Of a stretch of DNA of 64,000 bases, positions 8,540-18,473 are shown in pieces (the first letter of the stretch is position 1; every line of letters begins with the position of its first letter). The DNA is from Treponema vincentii (lineage in GTDB: Bacteria > Spirochaetota > Spirochaetia > Treponematales > Treponemataceae). Under the pieces are notes generated by a model, which had not been told where the DNA came from, did not search any database, and saw only the letters and a program-made list of their open reading frames with translations. The DNA is taken from positions 1,488,001 to 1,552,000 of the forward strand of contig NZ_CP048020.1 of the NCBI RefSeq assembly GCF_010365865.1, read 5' to 3'. The position numbers and the translations under genes are program-made.

Positions 8540-9418
8540 ATGGACGGTAAGCAGGAATATCCCGTTGAACTTACAGTAAAGGATGTCAGTGTTGCCTATA
8601 ACAACGGACATGTCGCCCTATATGATGCGTCGTTTTCTCTGCAAAAGGGGACGATTACGGCATTAGTCGGGGTAAACGGCAGCGGAAAGTCCACGCTTTT
8701 TAAGACAATCATGGGCTTTATTAAACCGATGAGCGGACAGGTAACAATCTGCGGAAAACCGATTGGTATGGCACAAAAACAGCACTTACTTGCATACGTG
8801 CCGCAGTCTGAAGATGTGGACTGGTCGTTTCCGGTTAGTGTGTGGGATGTGGTGATGATGGGGCGGTACGGCTATATGAATTTTCTCCGTATTCCGAGCA
8901 AAGAGGATAAAGAAATGGCCGAGCGCAGTTTAGAGCGGGTACAGATGCTCGATTTTAAAGACCGGCAGATTGGTGAACTTTCAGGCGGGCAAAAAAAACG
9001 AGTATTCCTTGCGCGGGCGCTTGCGCAGCAGGGAAAAATCATATTGCTCGATGAGCCGTTTACCGGAGTCGATGTTAAAACGGAAACAGCGATTATCGAG
9101 CTGCTGCGTGAGCTGAAAAACGAAGGGCATCTAATCTTTGTTTCCACACACGATTTAGGTTCCATCCCGGAGTTTTGCGACCATGTTGTAATCATCAATC
9201 GGACGGTGATTGCCTCCGGCGCGACGGAAACCACCTTCACCGCCGAAAACCTGATCAAAGCCTTTGGAGGCGCTCTGCGGAGTATTAAGATTGATCATAC
9301 CGATAATCCGGAAGACACTGCTCACGAAATAAGAGTATTTACCGATGACGAGGGGGCTTTGATTACCAAGCAGGAAGGCAAACCGTACCTCAAGGGCATA
9401 AGAAATGTTGTTGAGTAG
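8540..9418 (+). CDS. troB: Metal ABC transporter ATP-binding protein (TroB type)
   Basis: This 292-aa ATPase has Walker [10 protein letters not shown] (residues 44-52), signature LSGGQKKRV, Walker B IILLDEPF and the switch His in STHD. It powers the divalent metal importer. About 40 residues after the core ATPase are an extra tail ([20 protein letters not shown]...) found in some TroB/MntB proteins. The start has AAGGAAAG upstream. It follows the lipoprotein gene by 48 nt, but is separated from the first permease gene by a 230-bp structured repeat element. Confidence 0.93.
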   Translation: MDGKQEYPVELTVKDVSVAYNNGHVALYDASFSLQKGTITALVGVNGSGKSTLFKTIMGFIKPMSGQVTICGKPIGMAQKQHLLAYVPQSEDVDWSFPVSVWDVVMMGRYGYMNFLRIPSKEDKEMAERSLERVQMLDFKDRQIGELSGGQKKRVFLARALAQQGKIILLDEPFTGVDVKTETAIIELLRELKNEGHLIFVSTHDLGSIPEFCDHVVIINRTVIASGATETTFTAENLIKAFGGALRSIKIDHTDNPEDTAHEIRVFTDDEGALITKQEGKPYLKGIRNVVE

Positions 9419-9434
9419 TGGCGGTTCTGAAAAA

Positions 9435-9663
9435 GCAACCGCGCCCGATATATTTAAAGCGGTTGCGTCCCTTTCTGTGGAAAATTTTATTAAAAATTTT
9501 CCACAGTTTATTCTGAAGAGAAAGGCAAACACATTAGACAAATATATAAAAATCGCAGAATAATGGAGGTTGTGAGACCATTTGAACTGCAAAGCAGTTC
9601 AACTCTGGTCGAACAGCCCCATTATTCTGCGGGGTGTTAAAAAAATAGTCTGATGCGTTTGCC
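9435..9663 (+). repeat. Structured repeat family I, copy A, inside the tro operon
   Basis: The gap between the ATPase and permease genes is filled by a multi-stem element. It has hairpin GCAACCGC/GCGGTTGC (9435-9466), hairpin CTGTGGAAAATTTT with its complement (9475-9506), then a core of three nested stems. The core's outer arms are GGCAAACACATTAGAC (9524) and GTCTGATGCGTTTGCC (ends 9663), the middle stem is CGCAGAATAATGG/CCATTATTCTGCG, and the inner hairpin is GACCATTTGAACTGC paired with its complement. Related copies are at 31946-32175, 34226-34410 and, truncated, 29682-29761 and 36871-36920. The permease ribosome site begins 4 nt after the element. Confidence 0.85.
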
Positions 9664-9676
9664 TTGATGGAGTGAT

Positions 9677-10537
9677 ATGTTATTAATTCCTTTTCAGTAT
9701 GAATACATGGTGAAAGCGATTGTGGTAAGTGGAGGTGTCGGCGGGGTATGTGCCCTGCTGTCATGCTTTGTTGTGCTGAAAGGCTGGTCGCTTTTGGGAG
9801 ATGCGCTGTCCCATGCGGTGGTGCCGGGAGTCGCAGTTGCTTACATTATCGGTATTCCGTTTTCAGTCGGCGCGTTTATCAGCGGAATGCTTGCGGCATT
9901 GGTTATGGGCTTTGTTAAAAACAAGACCCGGATTCGCGAAGATGCAGTTATCGGTATTGTCTATACCACGTTTTTTGCGCTCGGTGTGCTGCTGATCTCA
10001 CTGTACCCAAGTAACATCAGCCTTACGACAATCATTATGGGAAATATTCTCGGTATTGCCGACAGAGATATTGTGCAAACGCTGATTATTGCAGGCGGAA
10101 GTCTTATCATCATCTTGCTGAAATGGAAAGATTTGCGGCTTTTCTCTTTTGATCCGTCGCACGCCCGCTCGATAGGACTGAACACCAATGCGCTCTACCT
10201 GTTGCTGCTCACTCTTCTTGCGGTTACGGCGATTGCGGCGCTGCAAACGGTAGGCAGTGTGCTTGTTGTGGCAATGCTGGTAACGCCGGGTGCTGCCGCA
10301 TATCTGCTCACAGACAGATTTCCCATGATGATGGGGCTTGCGGCAATAATCGGGACACTCACCGCTTCAGCAGGAGCCTATATCAGCTATTATCTGAACG
10401 GCTCGGCAGGCGGGTGTATCGTTGCATTGCAGTTTTTCCTATTTTTAGCGATTCTGTTCTTTGCGCCGCATCACGGAATCCTCGCTGCACGGCGGACGGC
10501 AGCACGTTCGATAAAAGCCTTTTTTGCACAAAACTGA
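9677..10537 (+). CDS. troC: Metal ABC transporter permease (TroC type)
   Basis: This 286-aa ABC-3 family inner-membrane permease has about eight to nine hydrophobic helices and the family segments LKGWSLLGDALSHAVVPGVA and TAIAALQTVGSVLVVAMLVTPGAAA. It forms half of the transmembrane channel of the Mn/Fe/Zn importer. GGAG lies 6 nt before the ATG at 9677. It is a paralogue of the next gene, as expected for heterodimeric Tro systems. The stop lies 10 nt before the next start. Confidence 0.93.
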   Translation: MLLIPFQYEYMVKAIVVSGGVGGVCALLSCFVVLKGWSLLGDALSHAVVPGVAVAYIIGIPFSVGAFISGMLAALVMGFVKNKTRIREDAVIGIVYTTFFALGVLLISLYPSNISLTTIIMGNILGIADRDIVQTLIIAGGSLIIILLKWKDLRLFSFDPSHARSIGLNTNALYLLLLTLLAVTAIAALQTVGSVLVVAMLVTPGAAAYLLTDRFPMMMGLAAIIGTLTASAGAYISYYLNGSAGGCIVALQFFLFLAILFFAPHHGILAARRTAARSIKAFFAQN

Positions 10538-10547
10538 GGAGAGGTCT

Positions 10548-11411
10548 ATGTGGTTAATGTCGGTTTTAGAGCCGTTTACGTATGGATTTATGATAAAAGC
10601 GCTTGTGATAGCGGCGTTGGTCGGGGGTGTTTGCGCTCTGATTTCCTGTTATCTGATCTTAAAGGGCTGGTCGCTGATGGGGGATGCGATTTCTCATGCG
10701 GTGTTGCCGGGAATTGTGGGGGCGTATCTTTTGCATATTCCGCTTGGGGTTGGGGCGTTTGCGGCAGGGCTATTGAATGCGGCTGCGACGGGGTGGATAA
10801 AAGACCGGAGCCGTATCCATGAAGATTCGGTAATGGGGGTGGTGTTTACAGGGCTGATGGCGATCGGGCTGATTTTGGTCACAAAGGTGAGTTCGAATAT
10901 TCATTTTATGCATATTTTGTTCGGGAGTCTTTTGGGAATTGAAAGGGGCGATATGATACAGGCGGTTGTATGTTCGGTGGTGACGCTGGTTGTACTGATT
11001 GCCAAGCGGAAGGATATTCTGCTGTACTTGTTTGATAAAAACCATGCGCAGGCGGTGGGTTTGAACGTGCAGGCTATTCATTACCTGTTTCTTTCGCTGA
11101 CGGCGCTGACCATTGTTGCGTCGCTGCAGGCGGCAGGGATTTTGCTGACGGTTGCAATGCTGATTATTCCCGGTTGTATCGCCTACCTTTTGACGGACAG
11201 ACTGAACCGGATGCTCCTTATTTCCGCCTGCTCCGCGGTGATGAGTTCCTTGATTGGTACTTACGTGAGTTATTACCTGAACGGAGCGACCGGCGCCTGT
11301 ATCATTTTAACGGAGTCGTTCTTTTTTGCCTGCGCGATGGTATTTGCGCCTAAATACGGTATGCTTGCGCACCGCCGAGCAGCGCGGAAAGCACGTTTAG
11401 CGCTCGCTTAG
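10548..11411 (+). CDS. troD: Metal ABC transporter permease (TroD type)
   Basis: This ABC-3 family permease is 287 aa and homologous to the preceding one (LKGWSLMGDAISHAVLPG; TIVASLQAAGILLTVAMLIIPG). The start ATG at 10548 is preferred because GAGGAGAGG lies just upstream and it avoids overlap with troC; a longer frame begins at 10524. It ends in a basic cytoplasmic tail (HRRAARKARLALA). It is the last gene of the tro-like operon; the next gene is convergent, with only 7 bp between stops. Confidence 0.92.
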   Translation: MWLMSVLEPFTYGFMIKALVIAALVGGVCALISCYLILKGWSLMGDAISHAVLPGIVGAYLLHIPLGVGAFAAGLLNAAATGWIKDRSRIHEDSVMGVVFTGLMAIGLILVTKVSSNIHFMHILFGSLLGIERGDMIQAVVCSVVTLVVLIAKRKDILLYLFDKNHAQAVGLNVQAIHYLFLSLTALTIVASLQAAGILLTVAMLIIPGCIAYLLTDRLNRMLLISACSAVMSSLIGTYVSYYLNGATGACIILTESFFFACAMVFAPKYGMLAHRRAARKARLALA

Positions 11412-11418
11412 GACTCGC

Positions 11419-11868
11419 TTAGTGCGTCAAACAACGTAAAGGGAGATCGATATCGCTCCATTCTTCTTCGGTCATTACGGTTATCCCATTTTTCATAAGT
11501 AAATCTGCCGTTTTCCCATTTCCTGCAGTGAGTATTCCGGAAAAAGTCCCGTCATAAACCAAACCTTTTCCGCATGAAGGGGAACGGGCTTTAAGCAGTG
11601 CATCCGTACAACCATACTGCTGTGCTATTTCTAAAACTACAGCAGCACCTTTTTCAAATGCTTCGGTTACGTCATCGCCGTCAGTGTTAATGACTTTTCC
11701 TGCTTTTATTTCTGCTGCCGAACGCGGTGTCGGTAAGCCTCCAAGCTGCTCCGGACAGACCGGTATTGCTTTTCCTTCTCTTACAAGCTGCTGCACGTCA
11801 GGATTTATTGCTTTCTTTCCGTCATACCTACAGGGGAATCCTGCAAGGCAGGCGCTTACAATGAGCAT
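11419..11868 (-). CDS. DUF523 (TudS-like) cysteine protein
   Basis: This protein of about 149 aa matches DUF523: VSACLAGFPCRYDG at the N terminus, PVCPEQLGGLPTPR in the middle and ARSPSCGKG near the C terminus. C7, C38 and C99 fit the three Cys that bind a [4Fe-4S] cluster in thiouracil desulfurase TudS, the characterised member. Whether this protein desulfurates thiouracil or another thiolated base is not shown. ATG 11868 is preferred (GAGGAG about 10 nt upstream); a GTG at 11889 would add seven residues. It is convergent with the tro operon and stands alone. Confidence 0.85.
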   Translation of the reverse strand: MLIVSACLAGFPCRYDGKKAINPDVQQLVREGKAIPVCPEQLGGLPTPRSAAEIKAGKVINTDGDDVTEAFEKGAAVVLEIAQQYGCTDALLKARSPSCGKGLVYDGTFSGILTAGNGKTADLLMKNGITVMTEEEWSDIDLPLRCLTH

Positions 11869-11947
11869 AAGCGGAACGCTCCTCTTCACAGGTGTATCTC
11901 CGGCATTTTCGACGCTTCCGATAATACCGGCAACGCTGTTGTTTTAG

Positions 11948-14440
11948 CTACCTTTCCTGCGGTTCCGTAGAGACGGCAGGGAGTACGGTGATAGTTGTTT
12001 CAGAAATTGACTGTCTAACAGCTTGAATGCTTATCGTAAGCGCGTTTCCGTCAGCATCGATGACGGCGGTCGTATCGGGAGTAAAGTCGCCTGCGATAAT
12101 TTTGACGGCAAGAGCATCTTCTATTTCGGTTTGCAGCAGCCTGCGCATCGGGCGCGCTCCGAGCAAGGGATCGTAACCGTGTTTGATACAATAGGCACGA
12201 GCCTCGTCGGTGATTTGCAGCTGCAGCTTCTTTGCTTCAAGGCGGCCGGTTAATTTGGAAAGCTCCAACTCGAAAATAGATTCTATTTCTTTTTCGGAAA
12301 GCGGGGTAAAGACAATTAATGAATCGAGCCGATTCAGAAACTCAGGGCTAAAGATTTTTTTTGCCTCCAGCTCCGCCGACTTTTTCATGCTTTGATAGTC
12401 GATAGTGCGGTTTTCTACCTGTGCAAAACCGAGCGGTTCTTCCATCAAATCCCTGGTACCGACATTACCGGTGAGGATGATCACCGTATTCCGAAAGCTC
12501 ACCGTATGGCCGAGGCTGTCCCTCAGCTCCCCCTCCTCCAGCACCTGCAGCAACAGGTTAAAGACATCGGGGTGTGCTTTTTCGATTTCATCGAATAGGA
12601 TAACGGAATACGGATTTCGCCTAATTTTTTCCGTCAGCATTCCGCCGTTTTCAAACCCAATATACCCGGGAGGCGCTCCAACCAACCGTGCAACGGCATG
12701 TTTTTCCATGTAATCGCTCATATCGACCCTAATAAGGGATTCCGCAGAGCCGAAGAGGAATTCGGCAAGCGCCTTTGCCAGCAGCGTCTTCCCTACCCCT
12801 GTCAGTCCTAAAAAGAGGAATGAGCCGATAGGCCGATCCGCCGATGCAATACCCGCACGAGAACGACGCAATGCATTTGAGATAATGCCGATAGCTTCAT
12901 CCTGCCCAATAATGGTTTTATGCAGCTCTTTTTCGATATGCGCAAGGCGCTTCGCTTCATCGGAGCCAACACTTTTGAGCGGAATATCCGTCATCAAAGA
13001 AACGGTTTCGGCAATATCGGCAGGATCAACTTCAAGCATTGTTTTGTTTTCCTGATTAAGCCAATGCAGTTTAATCTTTTCCAGCTGAATCTTTAGGACA
13101 TTTACTTCATCACGCACCGCAGCTGCCCGCTCATAATCCTGTACGGCAACCAAGTCTTTTTTTTCGCCGACAAGCTCGGTAATCCGCTGTTCGATAGCGG
13201 TTATATTTTGAGGCAGTTCAGTCGTATCCATCGTTTTCAAAGCTCCCGCCTCATCCATCACATCGATTGCCTTATCGGGGAAAAAACGGTCGGGAATGTA
13301 GCGAGATGAAAGCTCTACAATCTTCTTAATCGTCTCGTCCGAATAATGCACGTGATGATGCTGCTCATACTTTGCTTTAAGCCCTCCGAGAATAGCGCAC
13401 GTTTCTTCTTTTGTCGGCTCTTTAATCAGTACGGATTGAAAACGCCGTTCAAGAGCGGAATCTTTTTCAAAATACTTGCGGTATTCATCTAATGTCGTTG
13501 CACCGATACACTGTATCTCTCCGCGGGCAAGCGCCGGTTTTAAGATATTGGCCGCATCGAGCGCCCCTTGAGAACCGCCGGTACCGATGAGGGTATGTAG
13601 TTCGTCGATAAACAGGATGATATTTTTACTTTCGCTTACTTCTTTAATAATACGTTTGATGCGCTCCTCGAACTGCCCGCGGTACTTGGTGCCGGCGACA
13701 ATAGAGGCAAGATCAAGCGCAATAACCCGCTTTCCGAACAGAGACCGAGGTACTTGCTCATTCACAATCGCCGCCGCGAGTCCTTCAACGATGGAAGTCT
13801 TGCCGACGCCGGGTTCTCCAATCAATACGGGATTATTCTTGCTGCGGCGGGATAAAATCTGCATAACGCGGCGCATCTCCCGCACTCTGCCGATAACCGG
13901 ATCAAGGAGGCCTTCGCGGGTTATCTTGGTCAGATCTCTGCTGAATTCCGATAATACGCTGTGTTTCTTTTTTTCTTGCTGTGGTTTATCGCGCCGAGTA
14001 TCCGTACCGTGCAGTTGATTCAATGTCTGCTGCACATCATCCAGAAAAATTCCCTGCTGTAAAAAGAAATGCGCAAGAATACTCTCTTGTATCTGAGCAA
14101 AGGCCAGAATAAGATGCTCCGTACCGGCTGCATCCTGCTGCATGATCCGGGCTTGGGCAGCGGCGGTATCGACAAGCTGTTTAACCCTACTTGATGAAGG
14201 AATGTCTCCTTTTATCGGTTCCCCTTCTCGTATCGGCGTACTTTGTTCCAGCCGTAGCTGCAGTGTCAAAAAATTGACATGGAGATTCTCCAACAACCGA
14301 TATCCGCGCCCCAGTTTTTTTGTGATGAGCGCAAGCAATATATGTTCAGGCTCTACCGTGTCGGCATTCACCCGCCGAGCCTCTTGCTGGCTAAAGATCG
14401 TTAACAATTCATAAAGATTTTGTGAAAGAGTATGCATCAT
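11948..14440 (-). CDS. clpC: ATP-dependent Clp protease ATPase subunit ClpC
   Basis: This 830-aa HSP100 unfoldase has two N-terminal Clp repeats (residues about 1-145), a first AAA+ module with GEPGVGKT and [13 protein letters not shown], a middle region with a UVR-like motif ([18 protein letters not shown]), a second AAA+ module with GLTGVGKT, and a C-terminal D2-small domain. This is ClpC rather than ClpA. It feeds phospho-arginine-marked or adaptor-bound proteins to ClpP. It lies directly downstream of mcsB and mcsA, as in Firmicutes, but no ctsR repressor gene is present here. ClpP is not in the window. Confidence 0.95.
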   Translation of the reverse strand: MMHTLSQNLYELLTIFSQQEARRVNADTVEPEHILLALITKKLGRGYRLLENLHVNFLTLQLRLEQSTPIREGEPIKGDIPSSSRVKQLVDTAAAQARIMQQDAAGTEHLILAFAQIQESILAHFFLQQGIFLDDVQQTLNQLHGTDTRRDKPQQEKKKHSVLSEFSRDLTKITREGLLDPVIGRVREMRRVMQILSRRSKNNPVLIGEPGVGKTSIVEGLAAAIVNEQVPRSLFGKRVIALDLASIVAGTKYRGQFEERIKRIIKEVSESKNIILFIDELHTLIGTGGSQGALDAANILKPALARGEIQCIGATTLDEYRKYFEKDSALERRFQSVLIKEPTKEETCAILGGLKAKYEQHHHVHYSDETIKKIVELSSRYIPDRFFPDKAIDVMDEAGALKTMDTTELPQNITAIEQRITELVGEKKDLVAVQDYERAAAVRDEVNVLKIQLEKIKLHWLNQENKTMLEVDPADIAETVSLMTDIPLKSVGSDEAKRLAHIEKELHKTIIGQDEAIGIISNALRRSRAGIASADRPIGSFLFLGLTGVGKTLLAKALAEFLFGSAESLIRVDMSDYMEKHAVARLVGAPPGYIGFENGGMLTEKIRRNPYSVILFDEIEKAHPDVFNLLLQVLEEGELRDSLGHTVSFRNTVIILTGNVGTRDLMEEPLGFAQVENRTIDYQSMKKSAELEAKKIFSPEFLNRLDSLIVFTPLSEKEIESIFELELSKLTGRLEAKKLQLQITDEARAYCIKHGYDPLLGARPMRRLLQTEIEDALAVKIIAGDFTPDTTAVIDADGNALTISIQAVRQSISETTITVLPAVSTEPQER

Positions 14441-14453
14441 GTACCTCTCGTTT

Positions 14454-15554
14454 CTACAGTCCGTTTTTTGCGGAGCTTTGTATCCGCAGTTCAGCTCGTT
14501 TTAAGATCTCCTGTACTAAAATCGCACGGATACGCTCAATACGGATCTCATCGAGCTGGAAAGGTTCTTCAAGATGAAACGTACCGTTTAGCATCAAAAA
14601 GGCAATATGGGCGGTTTGGGTTTGATACAGAAGCGCAAGGCAGGCTTCGGGGCTTAAACCTTCGATAAAGCCGAGATTGATGCCGAGTTTTATCTTGAAC
14701 ACAAGGTCTATCGTATCTTTTACATCGAGCAAGTATGCATTTTTAGCAATACTGAACGCTTTAATGACATCATCTTGAATACGCCACAGCTGCGTCCTTA
14801 CCAATGAATCCCGCAATTCCCGCTCCTCATTGATAAGCGTTCTAATGGCGGTCATTATCATACCAATTTGTACCTCATCGGTATAGCCCGCGGAGCTTTT
14901 CGTAGAAATGAGGTATAGATAACCGAGCATCCGCTTTGTATTTTGCGCATAATATGCGTGCACTTCAAAATTCTGCTTTGTAAGCGCCTCTATCTTTTCC
15001 TGTATCTTGTTTGTTAACGAATGACCTGGCAGCGAACACAATACTGAATACTTTATACCGCTCCCAATATTCATCACATCAGAAGAAAGATAGCCGAAAT
15101 CCTGGACTGCGCTGAATTCCAGCGTTTCAGCCAAGGTATCGATGATGTTTTTTCCCAGCGTAAAGCATTTTTGAAGTTCAAAGCCTGCATAGAACGCCGA
15201 AAGCCTGATGTGGTCTTTGATATTCACGGTTGCCGAAAGGATACCGTCATCACGAACAATGACCCCCGTACCGAAATTCCGCTCCAGATTTGCTGGGATA
15301 ATATTCCGCTCTTCAAAAATCTTTTTTGCTATTGCATCCAACGTATCGAGCCTAATGGGATGAAAGCCGTCAACAGGAGGCAGCGTTTGGAATGCGGAAA
15401 CTACAGTTCGATATACTGTTTCAGCATCTTCTTTACCGAGTGTCGGAGGAAAGCGGTAGTTCTTTAAGTTCCGTACAATACGTACCCGCGAAGAAAGCAC
15501 CGTATCGTTGTCGTGTCCCGAATAGGTATACCATGCGTTTGAAGCAGCAAACAT
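14454..15554 (-). CDS. mcsB: Protein-arginine kinase McsB
   Basis: This 366-aa member of the ATP:guanido phosphotransferase superfamily has the N-terminal [26 protein letters not shown], and a core with [15 protein letters not shown] and [10 protein letters not shown]. McsB phosphorylates arginines on proteins and so marks them for ClpCP. The length fits McsB rather than metabolic creatine/arginine kinases. It starts one base after the mcsA stop and ends 13 bp before clpC, giving a tight operon. The C-terminal segment ([13 protein letters not shown]) resembles the McsB-specific phospho-arginine allosteric region but is not a perfect match. Confidence 0.93.
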   Translation of the reverse strand: MFAASNAWYTYSGHDNDTVLSSRVRIVRNLKNYRFPPTLGKEDAETVYRTVVSAFQTLPPVDGFHPIRLDTLDAIAKKIFEERNIIPANLERNFGTGVIVRDDGILSATVNIKDHIRLSAFYAGFELQKCFTLGKNIIDTLAETLEFSAVQDFGYLSSDVMNIGSGIKYSVLCSLPGHSLTNKIQEKIEALTKQNFEVHAYYAQNTKRMLGYLYLISTKSSAGYTDEVQIGMIMTAIRTLINEERELRDSLVRTQLWRIQDDVIKAFSIAKNAYLLDVKDTIDLVFKIKLGINLGFIEGLSPEACLALLYQTQTAHIAFLMLNGTFHLEEPFQLDEIRIERIRAILVQEILKRAELRIQSSAKNGL

Positions 15555-15555
15555 C

Positions 15556-16062
15556 CTAGGACGAAACCTCCTGCTCTTTTATCTTATCGCGGAGGTATGC
15601 AGCCAGCTCATATTCTTCATTCTCTACCGCTTTTTGCAGTTCATCTTCAAGATGTTGCAACGAGACTGCCACGTCCGAAAATGTCTCCGGTTGCAACGGC
15701 AAATTTCCAGCGTAAAAGATCTCTCCGGAACCTTCCTGCATAAACTTTAATACGGTATCGCGAAAATAAAAAAAACAACGAGGGCAGCCGATCACTTTTT
15801 TTTCTTTGACACGGCTGAGCGGCATTCCGCAATCGGGACACGCAAGAGGGTGGGCACTCTCATTTACCTTTTCTCGAGCGTCCAATTTAGGTACAAGGCC
15901 GTCAAAAATTGCTTTGAGCGAAAGAGACATTTCCTTATCATCGGAATAAATATGGTGTTTTTTAGCACATGCTCTGCAAAGATACAACTCTTTTGTCTTT
16001 CCGCCTACAATCTGCCGCACAAGCATAGAGGCATTATGTTTTCCGCATATTTGACATATCAT
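15556..16062 (-). CDS. mcsA: McsA, zinc-finger activator of McsB
   Basis: This 168-aa protein has two treble-clef-like zinc sites, CQIC (C3, C6) with CRAC (C29, C32), and CPDC (C75, C78) with CPRC (C93, C96). A C-terminal UVR motif follows (LEDELQKAVENEEYELAAYLRDKIKEQ is its region, about 136-163). McsA binds and activates McsB. GGAAGG before ATG 16062 supports the start. It is the promoter-proximal gene of mcsA-mcsB-clpC. No CtsR operator-like tandem heptads were recognised in the 86-bp leader. Confidence 0.92.
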   Translation of the reverse strand: MICQICGKHNASMLVRQIVGGKTKELYLCRACAKKHHIYSDDKEMSLSLKAIFDGLVPKLDAREKVNESAHPLACPDCGMPLSRVKEKKVIGCPRCFFYFRDTVLKFMQEGSGEIFYAGNLPLQPETFSDVAVSLQHLEDELQKAVENEEYELAAYLRDKIKEQEVSS

Positions 16063-16148
16063 GCTGCCTTCCTCATTCCCTTCTAATATTTTTCCAAGGT
16101 TTGTAATTTCCTTAGAAGCATACAGACAATGATTGATAAAATCAAGGA

Positions 16149-17600
16149 CTAAGCTAAGGGTTGTTCTTTTATGTCGCGGGAGGCAGTATGCCGTTGACGT
16201 TTGCGGACAAAGGTTGCATGAGACATCCCGAGACTTTCTGCCGCAAGCCGTACATTGCCGTAGGTCTTATACGCAAAGTCGATGTACTCTGCTTCTATAT
16301 CCGCGAGCGCAGCCTTTAGATCGTGGATACTGTCAGGCTGCTTTACCGGTATGTACAAGGGCTCCGTCTGCGGCTTACACGGGGTAATAAACGTATTCAT
16401 GGCCGTAATTTCATCGCTGTCGGTAACGATAACAGCCCGTTCCACAATATTCCGCAGCTCGCGGATATTACCGGGCCATTCGTAACCAACCATCAGCCGG
16501 AGCGCTGCATCGGAAAAGTATTTATGGAATGCATATTTCCGGTTAAGCTGTTCGAGAAAAAGCTGCGCCAGCGGGATGATGTCGTTACGGCGTTCGCGGA
16601 GCGGCGGAATGTGCAGCGGGAACACCATCATTCGGTAATACAGGTCTTTTCGGAATTTCTTTTTCTTAACCATTTCTTCCAAATTACGGTTCGTTGCCGC
16701 AATGACGCGTATATCTACCGGAATGGGCTTTGTTCCACCGATACGCTTTACCTCATGCTCTTGCAGCACCCGCAGTAGCTTTACCTGCATATTCAGCGGC
16801 AGCTCGCCGATTTCATCGAGGAAAATCGTCCCTTGGTCGGCTACCTCGAAAAGTCCTGCTTTGCCGTTCTTATCAGCGCCGGTAAAAGCACCTCGTTCAT
16901 AGCCGAATAGCTCGCTTTCTATCAGATTTGCGGGAATGGCACCACAATTCACGCTGATAAATGATTTTTTACTGCGGCGGCTTTGGCTGTGAACATATTG
17001 TGCAAACACTTCTTTACCGACACCTGTTTCACCGCTAATCATCACCGTTGTATCGAGCGGGGCAACCTTATCGGCCATACGGATAATCGAAAGTGTTACT
17101 TTATCGGCGGCAATAAAATCGGTTTTATCAAGGAACTGAGTCCTGATATGTTCCAACTCTTTATGAAGACGCAACCGCTCCTCGTTTCTGGATTCAATTT
17201 CTTCTCTCAGATGATGGATCTCGGTCATATCACGGACATTAGTGATGACCATTTCGATCTTATCGTCGGGGCCGAACACCGGCGTACTGGTAATCAACGC
17301 CTGCCGCCCCGTGCTAAATTTTTGCTGCAGTGTTACCGGCTTGCCGGTTCGGATAGCGATTAAGAACCCCGACTGAGAGATTGTACCGCTCTCTTCAAGC
17401 TGTTTCATGTTACAACCCATCACATCGTCGCGACAAATACCGGTAATCATCTCGTACGCTTTATTTGCCCGCAGCGTATTAGCCTGTCCATCGGTGATAT
17501 AAATACCGTCAAACATATTTTCAATGATGGAATCGAGCTGCTTTTCCGCATCCAGCCGGATCGGACAAGAATCTTTTCTTAAACATTCATACTCAGACAT
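16149..17600 (-). CDS. PAS-domain sigma-54-dependent transcriptional activator
   Basis: This 483-aa protein has an N-terminal PAS domain (about residues 22-130), a coiled-coil linker (about 130-160), and a central AAA+ sigma-54 interaction domain with Walker A GETGVGKE (190-197) and GAFTGA (237-242), GTIFLDEIGELP and RELRNIVERAV. A C-terminal Fis-type helix-turn-helix ends the protein (NVRLAAESLGMSHATFVRK). It lacks a receiver domain, so it is probably controlled by a ligand or redox signal through PAS. The first residues contain two Cys (CLRKDSC). It is read away from the PsiE-like gene, 22 bp downstream of it, so the two may be co-transcribed. The target promoters are unknown. Confidence 0.92.
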   Translation of the reverse strand: MSEYECLRKDSCPIRLDAEKQLDSIIENMFDGIYITDGQANTLRANKAYEMITGICRDDVMGCNMKQLEESGTISQSGFLIAIRTGKPVTLQQKFSTGRQALITSTPVFGPDDKIEMVITNVRDMTEIHHLREEIESRNEERLRLHKELEHIRTQFLDKTDFIAADKVTLSIIRMADKVAPLDTTVMISGETGVGKEVFAQYVHSQSRRSKKSFISVNCGAIPANLIESELFGYERGAFTGADKNGKAGLFEVADQGTIFLDEIGELPLNMQVKLLRVLQEHEVKRIGGTKPIPVDIRVIAATNRNLEEMVKKKKFRKDLYYRMMVFPLHIPPLRERRNDIIPLAQLFLEQLNRKYAFHKYFSDAALRLMVGYEWPGNIRELRNIVERAVIVTDSDEITAMNTFITPCKPQTEPLYIPVKQPDSIHDLKAALADIEAEYIDFAYKTYGNVRLAAESLGMSHATFVRKRQRHTASRDIKEQPLA

Positions 17601-17622
17601 AGCACCACCCTCCCACTATCTT

Positions 17623-18282
17623 TTATGATTTGAGCGGAGTTATTCTAATATGTCGGATAAGTTCTCCTTCCATATCATATACTTGAAACATATATTCACC
17701 GATTTGAGCTTCACATCCAACCGTCGGCGTTTTTCCTATTGCCTGTAAATAATTGAATAGATACCCCGCAACGGTGTGCCCGTAAGATTCATCGAAGTCT
17801 GCATCGAGCCTCTTATTAACCTCTTTCATACTGATACCGCCGTTTACGATATAGTCCCCACCGGTTTCATGATTATGTACTTCAGGATCATTGAAATACT
17901 TACGGACGGCAAAAAGGATTGCGATAGCGATAACACCTAACAGAGAGCTCTGCATACTGCTGTGATCCATAATGAGCGCACGAGCAATCGTATACAAAAG
18001 TACCTCGATAGCGCTGCCCGGCGTATGCTTTGTGAGCATCTTTACAAACTCGATACCGATAACCAGCTCGAATACCGTTGAAAGAAATTCCGCAAACGAG
18101 GGAATCTCCGTACCTGCAAACGTACTGATGATAAAGCCTTTCAGCTGTACAAGAACGCGAATACAGAGAAGCAAAATTCCGATAATGACTACAAGGGCAA
18201 GCAAAATTTCCGTATAGCTTGCCAGCAAACCTAAATATCGCCTAAGGTTTTGTTTGTTCAGTTTCGCTTTTAATTTATTCAT
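17623..18282 (-). CDS. PsiE-like membrane protein with CorC/HlyC transporter-associated domain
   Basis: The N-terminal about 130 residues of this 219-aa protein hold four hydrophobic helices resembling the PsiE (phosphate-starvation-inducible) family. The C-terminal part (VNGGISMKEVNKRLDADF...TVAGYLFNYLQAIGKTPTVG...YMFQVYDMEG) is a CorC_HlyC transporter-associated domain, usually found on hemolysin C/CorC proteins. It is an inner-membrane protein of unknown substrate. It reads away from the feo operon, with a 191-bp region in between that carries the feo promoter. Confidence 0.75.
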   Translation of the reverse strand: MNKLKAKLNKQNLRRYLGLLASYTEILLALVVIIGILLLCIRVLVQLKGFIISTFAGTEIPSFAEFLSTVFELVIGIEFVKMLTKHTPGSAIEVLLYTIARALIMDHSSMQSSLLGVIAIAILFAVRKYFNDPEVHNHETGGDYIVNGGISMKEVNKRLDADFDESYGHTVAGYLFNYLQAIGKTPTVGCEAQIGEYMFQVYDMEGELIRHIRITPLKS

Positions 18283-18402
18283 TATCGAATATTATACACT
18301 GAAATGCTCAAAAGAAAAGAGTTAATTGACAATAAGTGGGCAAATTAATGGATAATGGGTAATCGCCGACTTAATTACACATACCAAATCAAATTACACG
18401 CG

Positions 18403-18460
18403 TTGACAGGCCGGACTAATTGCGTTACCATTTAAGCAAATGTAATAAATAACTTACATT
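18403..18460 (+). promoter_or_regulatory. Putative feo promoter and inverted-repeat operator
   Basis: TTGACA at 18403-18408 and TACCAT at 18426-18431 (17-bp spacing) form a likely promoter. Immediately downstream is an inverted repeat AATGTAA-N8-TTACATT (18439-18460), placed to block transcription of feoAB. The half-site differs from the GTAGT operators of the tro operon, so a different regulator is suggested. A nearby direct repeat of AATTACAC (18373, 18391) may also matter. Confidence 0.55.
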
Positions 18461-18473
18461 GGGAGCATTGTAT

